From: Pseudomonas paralcaligenes
GTDB lineage: Bacteria; Pseudomonadota; Gammaproteobacteria; Pseudomonadales; Pseudomonadaceae
Assembly: GCF_019655855.1 (NCBI RefSeq)
Contig: NZ_BPFX01000007.1
Span: 372,001 to 436,000 of the forward strand
Length of the DNA stretch: 64,000 nt
Direction: 5' to 3'
A program made the position numbers and the translations under genes. The notes under the pieces were generated by a model. The model ran no database searches. It had not been told where the DNA came from and worked only from the letters and a program-made list of their open reading frames with translations. Positions 19,239 through 26,523 of this stretch are shown piece after piece (the stretch's first letter is position 1; every line of letters starts with the position of its first letter).

Positions 19239-19756
19239 GGCTGGCGCGCCAGGTGGCCGGCGGCCAGGACGCGCTTGGCGCCGAGGTAGCTCTTCTGCCA
19301 GTAGGCCTGGGTCAGGTGGTCCAGGCGCACGGTGCCGCCGCTGGACGGCGCATGCACGAAGCGCCCCTCGCCCACATAGATGCCGGCGTGGGTGACCTTG
19401 CCGCCGCCGTTGGTGGCGAAGAACACCAGGTCGCCGCTCTGCAGCTCGCCGCGGCCGACGTCTGGCACGCGCAGGTTGATCATGTCGCGGGTCGAGCGCG
19501 GCAGCTGGATGCCGGCGGCGTTGCGGTAGACGTAGCCGATCAGGCCGCTGCAGTCGAAGCCGCTCTCTGGCGTATTGCCGCCGTAGCGGTACGGCGTGCC
19601 GTTCAGGCCGATGGCGCTGATCACCACGTCATCGGCGCTGGCACCGACGATGGGAAAGAGCGCGACGGGTTCGTAGGCAGGTGGAGGGGGATTGCCGGCG
19701 CATGCGGTGAGCAGCGCGGCGAGGGCTAGCAGGGAGAGGCGAGCCGTGGAATGCAT
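19235..19756 (-). CDS. NlpC/P60 family lipoprotein peptidase
   Basis: 173-residue peptidoglycan endopeptidase. Signal peptide with lipobox LLTAC (Cys19) anchors it to a membrane; the NlpC/P60 domain spans about 45-165 with catalytic Cys in SGFDCSG, His in KVTHAGIYVG and third residue in RFVHAPSS. Family members cleave stem-peptide bonds in cell-wall turnover. A second gene of the same type lies directly upstream at 19827, probably an old tandem duplication. Confidence 0.92.
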   Translation of the reverse strand: MHSTARLSLLALAALLTACAGNPPPPAYEPVALFPIVGASADDVVISAIGLNGTPYRYGGNTPESGFDCSGLIGYVYRNAAGIQLPRSTRDMINLRVPDVGRGELQSGDLVFFATNGGGKVTHAGIYVGEGRFVHAPSSGGTVRLDHLTQAYWQKSYLGAKRVLAAGHLARQP

Positions 19757-19826
19757 GGGCGGGCGTCCTGGCCGGAATGCGCCCTACTCTGCCGGCTCGC
19801 CGCCGCGGGCGCAAGGCCCGCGACGC

Positions 19827-20429
19827 TCAGCGATGCGCTTCGCGCGGCTCCGGCGCCATGGCCAAGACGCGCTTGGCTTCCATGTAGCTGCGGCTCCAGT
19901 AGCTGTCGTCCAGGCTGTCCACCCGCACGCCGCCGCTGCGGCTGCTGCTGGAGTGGATGAACTGGTCGTCGCCCAGGTAGATGCCGGCGTGGCTGACGCG
20001 GCCGCGGCCACGGTTGTTGAAGAAGATCAGGTCGCCCGGTTCCAGGTCGCTGCGCGAGACCAGCGGCGCGTCCAGGTTGATCAGTTCGCGGGTCGAGCGT
20101 GGCAGCTGCATGCCCGCCTCTTCCTTGAACAGGAAGCCGACGAAGCCGCTGCAGTCGAAGCCGCTGGTCACCGAGGTGCCACCCATGCGGTAGCGGGTGC
20201 CGACCAGGGACAGGCCATGGGCCAGGATGCTGTCCGCCAGCGAAGGCAGCTCGTAGGCGTTGTCGTCCGAGAATTCCACCACCGGCTCTTCGTCGAAGAC
20301 GAACTCGACGGGTTGCTGCTGGGGCTTGTGAGCCAGATCCATCTGGGGCTGCTGCGGCGCCTGGGTGGCGCAGGCCGCCAGCAGGGCTGAGAGTGCAATG
20401 GGCACGAGGGGTGCGAAGCGCTTTAGCAT
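19827..20429 (-). CDS. NlpC/P60 family lipoprotein peptidase (paralogue)
   Basis: 200-residue paralogue of the next gene. Lipobox LLAAC, a Gln/Pro-rich linker of about 20 residues, then an NlpC/P60 domain with catalytic Cys in SGFDCSGF, His in RVSHAGIYLGDDQ and FIHSSSS. Start taken at the ATG 20429 (MLKRFAPL); a GTG two codons upstream is possible, and no strong ribosome site favours either. Shares the C-terminal YW-x2-SY-x-AKRVLA with its neighbour. Confidence 0.92.
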   Translation of the reverse strand: MLKRFAPLVPIALSALLAACATQAPQQPQMDLAHKPQQQPVEFVFDEEPVVEFSDDNAYELPSLADSILAHGLSLVGTRYRMGGTSVTSGFDCSGFVGFLFKEEAGMQLPRSTRELINLDAPLVSRSDLEPGDLIFFNNRGRGRVSHAGIYLGDDQFIHSSSSRSGGVRVDSLDDSYWSRSYMEAKRVLAMAPEPREAHR

Positions 20430-20499
20430 GGGCACGACCGTGTCTGTCTGGGTTTTTGTTGGGGCGCGACTATGCCGCCTATCGAGGCGATTTGCAAAT

Positions 20500-21267
20500 T
20501 CAATACCCGGGAATGTGACTCAGTAGTTCCGGCAAAACGTCTGACGCCCTCCCCGCCAGACGCAGGTCCACCCGGCGACTGATATCGGTCTCCCGGGGAT
20601 TCACTTCGACGGTGAAACCCCCGTCCCTGCTGGCCTGCACCACCGGCTCGACGATGTAGGGGAAGCTCGCGGTAGTGCCCACCGCGATAACCACCTCGAA
20701 GCCCTGCCGCACTTGGTCATAAAGCCGACCAATGGCATCCTCGGGCAGCATTTCCTCGAACAGCACCACCGGAGGGCGCAGCACGCCCCCGCAGCGGGCA
20801 CAGCGCGGCGGAAGCGGCCGCCGCAAGTGTTCGGCCAGCTCGGCGTCCTCCGCCCCGCAGGACTGGCAGAACAGCGGCGCCAGCTCGCCGTGGATCTCGA
20901 TCAGGCGCTCGGCCGGCGAGCCGGCGGCGCGGTGGTAGCCGTCGATGTTCTGGGTCAGCACCCAGCAGCCCGGCTTGCGCCGCTGCAGCTCGGCGATGGC
21001 GGCGTGGCCGGCGTTGGGCACGGCGCCGAGGCAGGCCTCGCCGAGCTGGGCCAGGTATTTCCAGCACAGCGCCGGGTCGCGCTGCAGCATCGGCCCGGAC
21101 AGCGCCGCCTCGATCGGCAGCCCCTCCGCCGTCAGGCCGTTGTACAGGCCGCCCAGGCCACGATAGGTCGGCAGCCCGGAATCCGCCGAGAGCCCGGCGC
21201 CGGTGATGACCAGGATGCGCTCGGCGCCCTGGATGGCCCGGGCGACGCGGATGATCTCCTCCTGCAT
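20500..21267 (-). CDS. NAD-dependent protein deacylase (Sir2 family)
   Basis: 255-residue sirtuin. NAD-binding GAGLSADSGLPTYRG (residues 23-37), LTQNIDGYH near 104, catalytic His in IEIHGEL near 124, and the zinc site CQSC...CARC (about 133-162), followed by GTTASF and the cofactor VN motif. The start at 21267 has AGGAGACAGGC directly upstream. Bacterial members deacylate lysines, e.g. acetyl-CoA synthetase. The neighbouring glycosylase ends 18 bases upstream in the same direction. Confidence 0.92.
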   Translation of the reverse strand: MQEEIIRVARAIQGAERILVITGAGLSADSGLPTYRGLGGLYNGLTAEGLPIEAALSGPMLQRDPALCWKYLAQLGEACLGAVPNAGHAAIAELQRRKPGCWVLTQNIDGYHRAAGSPAERLIEIHGELAPLFCQSCGAEDAELAEHLRRPLPPRCARCGGVLRPPVVLFEEMLPEDAIGRLYDQVRQGFEVVIAVGTTASFPYIVEPVVQASRDGGFTVEVNPRETDISRRVDLRLAGRASDVLPELLSHIPGY

Positions 21268-21285
21268 GCCTGTCTCCTGGCGCAC

Positions 21286-21957
21286 TCAGTGGTTGACGGT
21301 GAAGGACAGCATCATCGACAGCTGGCACAACGGCCGGCCGCTCTGCGCCTGCCACTCGTTGAAGGCGGCCTGCACCGCGGCCAGCTCCTTCTGGCTGGTC
21401 GGCGCCTTGTCGATGATTTCCTGGGCCTTGAGCGCGGCGACCATGTCGTTGCTGGGAATGAAAGTGTCCTTGCCGACCATGCGCAGGAAGCGCGGCGCCG
21501 ACAGGCCGCCGAGCTGGTTGCCGTGCTTGGCCAGGTACTTCCACAGGCCGACGATATCGCTCGCCGGCCAGTCGGCGATCAGCGCGCCGAAGCTGCCCTT
21601 CTCCTTGCGCACGTCGAGGATGAACTGGGCATTGCGCGGCACGCTCTTGAGCTTGCCCAGGTGGCGGATCAGGCGCGTGTCCTGCATCAGCCGCTCCAGA
21701 TGCTCGGCGCCCATCAGCACCACCTTCTCCGGGTCGAAGCCGAAGAACACTTCCTCGAACGCCGGCCACTTGGCGTCCACCAGGCTGTGCTTGAGGCCGG
21801 CGCGGAATATCCGCAGGGCCATCTGCGACAGGTAGCGGTCGTCGCCCAGCACGCGCAGTTCGGCCTCGCTCACGGGCTGCGGCAACCTGGCCTCCAGGGC
21901 GGCGGCCGAGCCGAAGCGGTTGAGGCAGTATTCGTGCAGCCACTGATAGTCGCGCAT
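21286..21957 (-). CDS. DNA-3-methyladenine glycosylase I family protein
   Basis: 223-residue HhH-fold protein resembling Tag-type 3-methyladenine glycosylases, with KHSLVDAKWPAFEEVFFGFDPEKV (about residues 55-79) and VPRNAQFILDVRKEKGSFGALIADWP in the helix-hairpin-helix region. It lacks an obvious cluster of the zinc-binding Cys/His seen in E. coli Tag, so it may be a divergent branch. GAGG lies eight bases before the ATG. Likely base-excision repair; possible co-transcription with the sirtuin. Confidence 0.75.
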   Translation of the reverse strand: MRDYQWLHEYCLNRFGSAAALEARLPQPVSEAELRVLGDDRYLSQMALRIFRAGLKHSLVDAKWPAFEEVFFGFDPEKVVLMGAEHLERLMQDTRLIRHLGKLKSVPRNAQFILDVRKEKGSFGALIADWPASDIVGLWKYLAKHGNQLGGLSAPRFLRMVGKDTFIPSNDMVAALKAQEIIDKAPTSQKELAAVQAAFNEWQAQSGRPLCQLSMMLSFTVNH

Positions 21958-22028
21958 GGGGGGGCCTCGTCGATCCGATGGCCGCACAGGTTGCCCGCAA
22001 CCCTCGCCGCCGCGCAATATCGCCCGTC

Positions 22029-22325
22029 ATGGACGATCCGCTCGAAACCTTGTTCCAGCACTGCCAGGCCCTGCTGCGCGGCGATGCCGACACCCTCGCC
22101 CGCCTGCGCGAGGCCGGCTTCGCCTGCGCGCCCGGCCACTGGGAGTTCCTGCTGCCGCAGCTGCACCGCTGGCTGGCGCCGCAGTGGGACTACCCGCGCC
22201 TGCGCCAGGCGCTCTACGCCAGCGACCTGAACAGCCGTCTCAGAGGGCTGGGCGGCGAGATCGCCATCGCCGACAACCGGGGCAACGTCGACCTCAGTCG
22301 CTACTGCCTGCGTCGTCTTTCCTGA
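22029..22325 (+). CDS. Hypothetical protein, 98 residues
   Basis: Not recognised. The protein is mostly helical-looking with many Leu, Trp and Arg residues ([20 protein letters not shown], then [39 protein letters not shown] split here only in description). It starts 72 bases from the divergent glycosylase gene and its last 32 bases overlap the 3' end of convergent cobM. The frame is continuous with sensible composition, so it is probably real. Confidence 0.55.
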   Translation: MDDPLETLFQHCQALLRGDADTLARLREAGFACAPGHWEFLLPQLHRWLAPQWDYPRLRQALYASDLNSRLRGLGGEIAIADNRGNVDLSRYCLRRLS

Positions 22326-23061
22326 ACAGGTGACGGGTGGCCTCGGCGTAGAGCGCCGAGTCGGCGAAGTCCGCCGCCTCCAGCACCCGGCCGACAAGGA
22401 TCAGCGCGGTGCGGCGGAAGTCCTTGTCGCGCACTTTCTCTTCGATGTCCGCCAGGGTGCCGCGCACCCAGTCCTGGTCCGGCCAGCTGGCGCGATGGAC
22501 CACCGCGACCGGGCAATCGCAGCCATAGTGCGGCAGCAGTTCCTCGACGATGCTCGGCAGGTGGCGCACGCCCAGGTGGATCGCCAGGGTCGCGCGGTGG
22601 CTGGCCAGGGCGCCCAGTTCCTCGCCCGTCGGCATCGGCGAGCTGTGCCCATAGCGGGTGAGGATCACCGTCTGCGCCACCTCGGGCAGGGTCAGCTCGG
22701 CCTCCAGCAGCGCCGCGCAGGCCGCCGTGGCGGTGACGCCAGGGATGATCTCGAAGGGAATGCCCAGCGCCCGCAGTTCGCGGATCTGCTCGCCGATGGC
22801 GCCGTACAGCGAGGGATCGCCGGAATGCACCCGGGCCACGTCCTGCCCCTTGGCATGGGCCTCGGCCAGCAGGGCGACGATCTGCTCCAGATGCAGCTCG
22901 GCGGTGTTCACCACCCGCTCGGCGCCATGCCCCTGGAGCACGGCTTCCGGCACCAGCGAGCCGGCGTAGAGGATCACCGGACAGCTGCGGATCAGTCGCT
23001 GGCCCTTGACGGTGATCAGCTCCGGATCGCCGGGGCCGGCACCGATGAAATAGACGGTCAT
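22294..23061 (-). CDS. cobM: Precorrin-4 C11-methyltransferase
   Basis: 255-residue SAM-dependent tetrapyrrole methylase converting precorrin-4 to precorrin-5. N-terminal [18 protein letters not shown] is the tetrapyrrole-methylase signature; [17 protein letters not shown] (about residues 79-95) and [24 protein letters not shown] (split motif near 104-127) are typical of CobM/CbiF. Ends inside the convergent 98-residue gene. Separated from cobE by 265 bases containing a MITE-like repeat, so cobM probably has its own promoter. Confidence 0.95.
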   Translation of the reverse strand: MTVYFIGAGPGDPELITVKGQRLIRSCPVILYAGSLVPEAVLQGHGAERVVNTAELHLEQIVALLAEAHAKGQDVARVHSGDPSLYGAIGEQIRELRALGIPFEIIPGVTATAACAALLEAELTLPEVAQTVILTRYGHSSPMPTGEELGALASHRATLAIHLGVRHLPSIVEELLPHYGCDCPVAVVHRASWPDQDWVRGTLADIEEKVRDKDFRRTALILVGRVLEAADFADSALYAEATRHLFRKDDAGSSD

Positions 23062-23165
23062 TGAGTTACCCCGATGTCAGAGCCTGCTCGCGACCTTGCG
23101 AGCCAGAGATAAGTGAAAACGGCTGAGGAAGCAGAGTTTACAGACGGCAGATGAGCATTCCGAAA

Positions 23166-23299
23166 GGCTATGTCCCCGTTACGTATCGGTGGCGCAATCC
23201 TGCGTTCGTGGGCGCGGTTAGGCGGCATTCCGATTGGCCGTGACATTCGAGGATGAATCCGCTCCCACAAGGGGTACGACAACTCACGTGGACATAGCC
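23166..23299. mobile_element. MITE-like 134-bp element with terminal inverted repeats
   Basis: Ends are GGCTATGTCCCCGT and its complement ACGTGGACATAGCC, 13 of 14 positions matching. There is no coding frame inside, only GC-rich sequence with a CCGCTCCCACAAG repeat arm. It lies in the spacer between cobE and cobM. No target duplication is evident, so mobility is inferred only from the ends and size. Confidence 0.4.
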
Positions 23300-23326
23300 G
23301 ACGCGCAGCAGATCACGGGCAGGCGC

Positions 23327-23713
23327 TCAGGCGCGGGCGATGGCCAGGGTAGCAGCGGCGCTGCGCTGCTTGCTGCAGAGCAGCGTCGCGGAACGGCCGG
23401 AGCGCTGCGCAGCGCCCGCCAGGGCGCTGGCCTCTGCCACGGAAGGCGCACCGATCAGCTCGCGTACCGGTTCCGAATGCTCGCTCAGCTGCGACTCGTG
23501 CGCCGCCAGTCGCTCGGCGGAGAAGAAGGTCAGGGGCAGGTCGAGTTCGGCAGCCAGTTGCACCAGCCCGGCCTCGCCGCGCTTGTGCTCGCTGCTGGCC
23601 AGGCCATCCAGCGCGCTCAGCGGCAGCGCAAGCTGCCGCAAGGTCCGTTCCAGCAGTTCGCGCAGCTCGGCCGCCGTGCAGCCCCGACGGCAGCCGAGAC
23701 CGGCGATGGTCAC
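23327..23713 (-). CDS. cobE: Cobalamin biosynthesis protein CobE
   Basis: 128-residue CobE/CbiG C-terminal-domain protein of the aerobic cobalamin pathway; exact biochemical role unsettled. IAGLGCRRGCTAAELRELL at the N terminus, LASSEHKRGEAGLVQLA and the C-terminal LLCSKQRSAAATLAIAR are family motifs. The GTG at 23713, just after the cbtA stop, is preferred; a GTG at 23740 would overlap cbtA by 23 bases. Third gene of the riboswitch-led cbtB-cbtA-cobE set. Confidence 0.88.
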   Translation of the reverse strand: MTIAGLGCRRGCTAAELRELLERTLRQLALPLSALDGLASSEHKRGEAGLVQLAAELDLPLTFFSAERLAAHESQLSEHSEPVRELIGAPSVAEASALAGAAQRSGRSATLLCSKQRSAAATLAIARA

Positions 23714-23717
23714 CGGT

Positions 23718-24437
23718 TCAGGCGTCCCGGCGGGCGCCACGGCCGAAGAACCAGGCAGCGGCCAGGCCGAGGGCGGCCCAGAACACCGCGTTGGTCAGCA
23801 GCGAGGCCAGGATGAACTCGCGCTCCAGGGCGGCCGGCGCCAGGCTCTCGTGCACCTCCGGGTGCGGCGCGCCGATCAGGTGCGGCACGGCCAGCAGCAC
23901 CAGGCCGACGACGCGCAGCGCCCAGTTGCGGCCGAAGGCGATCAGGCCCAGGCCGGCGGCGGTGGCGACGGCGGTGCCGATCCACCAGTACTGGCGCAGC
24001 AGCAGGTCGGCGGCGGCGGTGCCCGGCAGCTCCGGCGGCAGGCCGGCGGACGGCGCCAGGCTGAACACGGCGAAGCCGCCCAGGCCCCACAGCAGGCCCT
24101 GCCAGGTGCGGTTCGGCGCGCGCAGGGTGAACAGGCCAGCCAGCATCAGGGCGAAGCCGACGGCCACCACCAGATTGCTCAGGCCGGTGGACAGGGTGCG
24201 CTGCCAGCCATCCTCGGGCGCCCAGGCTTCCTCGTCATGACTGTGGCCGGCGGCCCCGTCGTCGTGTGCGTGGGCGACGGCCTGTTCGCCGTGGCTGTGC
24301 TCGGCCACCGGCTCGGCAGTCTCGAAGGTTTCCGCCTGGAGGATCAGCGGGGTGACCCACAGGCTCTGCAGCAGGGTCAGGACAATGGCGGCCAGCAGGC
24401 CAGAGAAGCCCGCGGTCTGGGCGATGCGCTTGATCAT
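23718..24437 (-). CDS. cbtA: Cobalt transporter subunit CbtA
   Basis: 239-residue membrane protein of the CbtAB cobalt uptake system. About five hydrophobic segments; after the first comes a histidine-rich loop (EHSHGEQAVAHAHDDGAAGH and HSHDEE, residues 47-72) that should bind cobalt. Conserved RTLSTGLSNLVVAVGFAL follows. Starts 11 bases downstream of cbtB on the minus strand. Linked to cobE and preceded by a cobalamin riboswitch, so cobalt import is switched off when the coenzyme is abundant. Confidence 0.92.
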   Translation of the reverse strand: MIKRIAQTAGFSGLLAAIVLTLLQSLWVTPLILQAETFETAEPVAEHSHGEQAVAHAHDDGAAGHSHDEEAWAPEDGWQRTLSTGLSNLVVAVGFALMLAGLFTLRAPNRTWQGLLWGLGGFAVFSLAPSAGLPPELPGTAAADLLLRQYWWIGTAVATAAGLGLIAFGRNWALRVVGLVLLAVPHLIGAPHPEVHESLAPAALEREFILASLLTNAVFWAALGLAAAWFFGRGARRDA

Positions 24438-24448
24438 GGCGGGCGGTC

Positions 24449-24634
24449 TCAGTGGCAGGGGAAGGCGGCGCTGTGGCGGGTATCGTGGGCGGCGTTGTGC
24501 ATCGCCTCGATGTGCGAGAAGCCGGCGAAGAAGATCAGCAGCGCGCCGAGCAGGCAGCTGCCGGCGGCGATGGTCAGGCGCTTGGACAACGGGAGCGAAA
24601 CGGAATCGGAGGACGACAGCGTGCGGCTGGACAT
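24449..24634 (-). CDS. cbtB: Cobalt transporter subunit CbtB
   Basis: 61-residue small subunit with one transmembrane helix (LTIAAGSCLLGALLIFFAGF, about 20-39) and a C-terminal metal-binding tail FSHIEAMHNAAHDTRHSAAF ending CH. This helix-plus-histidine-tail layout is characteristic of CbtB. GGAAGG precedes the ATG. First gene after the minus-strand riboswitch. Confidence 0.93.
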   Translation of the reverse strand: MSSRTLSSSDSVSLPLSKRLTIAAGSCLLGALLIFFAGFSHIEAMHNAAHDTRHSAAFPCH

Positions 24635-24747
24635 GATGAGCACCTTCCAGGGGTTGACGGACCGGTAGAAGGAACGCAGCACGCGTACGGCCACGGAGGC
24701 CACGAGCCGGCGTACGCCCGCCCACCGCGGGTTGCCAAACAAGGGAT

Positions 24748-24945
24748 TCAGGCCGGTCTCCGGGCTTGCGACGCCTTTGCAGGAACCGGGTCGGCCTTCC
24801 CATGCGCGTGGCACAGTGGCGTGGTTGACCCGTCGATCGCTTACCGTTGCGGGGGCAGCGCCGGACTCGCCTCCCCTGGTCTGGAGAGTGCCCACCGGCT
24901 TCCCGTTTCACCTCGCGCACGGCGGCGAGAGGCACCTGAAACAGC
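24748..24945 (-). promoter_or_regulatory. Cobalamin riboswitch controlling cbtBA-cobE
   Basis: On the minus strand: AGGTGCC, GTGAAACGGGAAGCCGGTGG, GGCGCTGCCCCCGCAACGGT, B12 box GCCACTG (24814-24820) and CCCGGAGACCGGCC. All aptamer landmarks match the copy at 17014-17201. It lies about 115 bases before cbtB. Confidence 0.95.
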
Positions 24946-25027
24946 CTTTCTAGAACATCACGAAGCCCCACCCAGCGTCAACCGCGCGGTTGACCACATC
25001 CCAGGCACTGCGTAGCCTTGCGCCCTT

Positions 25028-25205
25028 TCCGAGGTTCTTCTTCGCCAGCCGAAGAAGCTAAGAGGGAACAGGGTCTTTCAAGCCCTGGCTGCCCCCGCAA
25101 CTGTGAACGGACGAGGCTCCCCGATAGACCACTGCCAACCGGCGGGAAGGTGGGGAAGCGCGGCAACGCTGCCGCACGCCGTAAGCCAGGAGACCTGCCT
25201 CGCAA
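25028..25205 (+). promoter_or_regulatory. Cobalamin riboswitch controlling cobW-cobN
   Basis: Plus-strand aptamer: GAGGTTCTTC, AAGAGGGAACAGGGTC, GGCTGCCCCCGCAACTGT, the B12-box variant ACCACTGCC (25128-25136), and GCCAGGAGACCTGCCT at 25185-25200. It diverges in sequence from the two minus-strand copies, being of the GGTTC...GGGAA subtype. About 110 bases separate it from cobW. Its 5' end is under 90 bases from that of the opposite riboswitch. Confidence 0.93.
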
Positions 25206-25312
25206 ACGTTTCGACAACCGGGCGGGGTGATCCGGTGGTGTTCGGCCCTCGCTCGTCCGCGCGTGCCCCGCCCTGCCCGTCCGTCCATTCCACGACGTTC
25301 CCGGGGCTCTCC

Positions 25313-26362
25313 ATGCAATCGCTCGCCAAACTTCCCGTTACCATCGTCACCGGCTTCCTCGGCGCCGGCAAAACCACCCTGCTGCGCCACCTGCTGGCCA
25401 ACGCCGGCGGCCGCCGCATCGCGGTGATCGTCAACGAATTCGGCGAGCTGGGCATCGACGGCGCCATCCTCAAGCAGTGCGCCATCGGCTGCACCGAGGA
25501 AGAGGCCAACGGCCGTGTCTACGAACTGGCCAACGGCTGCCTGTGCTGCACCGTGCAGGAAGAGTTCTTCCCGGTGATGCGCGAGCTGGTGGCACGCCGC
25601 GGCGAGCTGGACCACATCCTGATCGAGACCAGCGGCCTGGCCCTGCCCAAGCCGCTGGTGCAGGCCTTCAACTGGCCGGAAATCCGCACCGCCTGCACCG
25701 TCGACGCGGTGATCACCGTGGTCGACAGCCCGGCCGTGGCCGCCGGCACCTTCGCCGCCTTCCCCGAGCAGGTGGACGCCCAGCGCAAGCAGGACCCGAA
25801 CCTGGACCACGAATCACCACTGCACGAGCTGTTCGCCGATCAGCTCGCCAGCGCCGACCTGGTGGTACTGAACAAGACCGACCTGCTCGACGCCGACGCC
25901 CTGGCCGCCGTGCGCGCCGAGGTGGCCGAGGAGCTGCCGCCATCGGTCAAGGTGATCGAGGCCCAGGGCGGCGACCTGCCGCTGAGCGTGCTGGTCGGCC
26001 TCAACTGCGAGACCGAGCTGCACATCGACGCCCGCCGTACCCACCACGACGAGGAAGACGAGGACCACGACCACGACGAGTTCGACTCCTTCGATGTGGT
26101 CCTGCCGGAAGCCGAGGAAGCGCGCCTGCTGGCCGCCCTGAAGGACGCCGTGGCCAAGCACGGCATCCTGCGCGTCAAGGGCTTCGCCGCCATCCCCGGC
26201 AAGGCCATGCGCCTGCTGGTACAGGGCGTCGGCCAGCGCTTCGACCGCCACTTCGACCGCGCCTGGGGCGCCGATGAAGCGCGGCAGAGCCGCCTGGTGC
26301 TGATCGGCCAGGCACTGGACCGCGCCGCCATCGAAGCAGAGCTGAAGGCGGCGCTGACGTGA
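25313..26362 (+). CDS. cobW: CobW-type P-loop GTPase metallochaperone
   Basis: 349-residue G3E-family GTPase. Walker A GFLGAGKTTLLRHLL (residues 14-28), the metal-binding CLCC motif in ANGCLCCTVQEEF near 78, Walker B / switch IETSGLALP, and NKTD base specificity near 186. A histidine/acidic stretch (HHDEEDEDHDHDEFD, about 244-258) should bind metal. C-terminal CobW_C domain present. Proposed to deliver cobalt to the cobaltochelatase CobN encoded next. The start is at MQSLAKLP; ribosome site weak. Confidence 0.94.
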   Translation: MQSLAKLPVTIVTGFLGAGKTTLLRHLLANAGGRRIAVIVNEFGELGIDGAILKQCAIGCTEEEANGRVYELANGCLCCTVQEEFFPVMRELVARRGELDHILIETSGLALPKPLVQAFNWPEIRTACTVDAVITVVDSPAVAAGTFAAFPEQVDAQRKQDPNLDHESPLHELFADQLASADLVVLNKTDLLDADALAAVRAEVAEELPPSVKVIEAQGGDLPLSVLVGLNCETELHIDARRTHHDEEDEDHDHDEFDSFDVVLPEAEEARLLAALKDAVAKHGILRVKGFAAIPGKAMRLLVQGVGQRFDRHFDRAWGADEARQSRLVLIGQALDRAAIEAELKAALT

Positions 26363-26384
26363 CGGGTCCGAGCCGTCTATGGCT

Positions 26385-26495
26385 CCCTCACCCCCGGCCC
26401 CTCTCCCGAGGGGAGAGGGGTGCAAAGCCATGCTCAGCTGAAACCATGGCGCCGCACCAACTCCCTCTCCCTCCGGGAGAGGGCTGGGGTGAGGG
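26385..26495. repeat. Inverted repeat CCCTCACCCC...GGGGTGAGGG
   Basis: Outer arms CCCTCACCCC (26385 on) and GGGGTGAGGG (ending 26495) flank two inner hairpins built from CCCCTCTCCCGAGGGGAGAGGGG and CCCTCTCCCTCCGGGAGAGGG, described here by parts. This is a known type of dispersed repeat in Pseudomonas and relatives. It sits between cobW and cobN and may modulate read-through. Confidence 0.7.
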
Positions 26496-26523
26496 TCTCC
26501 CAGGCAGCTCGGAGCCCTGACCC

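Noticed and set aside
20500..21267. Sirtuin as part of cobalamin synthesis because of the shared name cobB
   Set aside because: Sequence is a plain NAD-dependent deacylase; it is not in the riboswitch-controlled operons, so a direct cobalamin role is not supported here.
26385..26495. CRISPR-like repeat pattern between cobW and cobN
   Set aside because: There are only two inverted units with no regular direct repeats or spacers; it is a dispersed inverted repeat.
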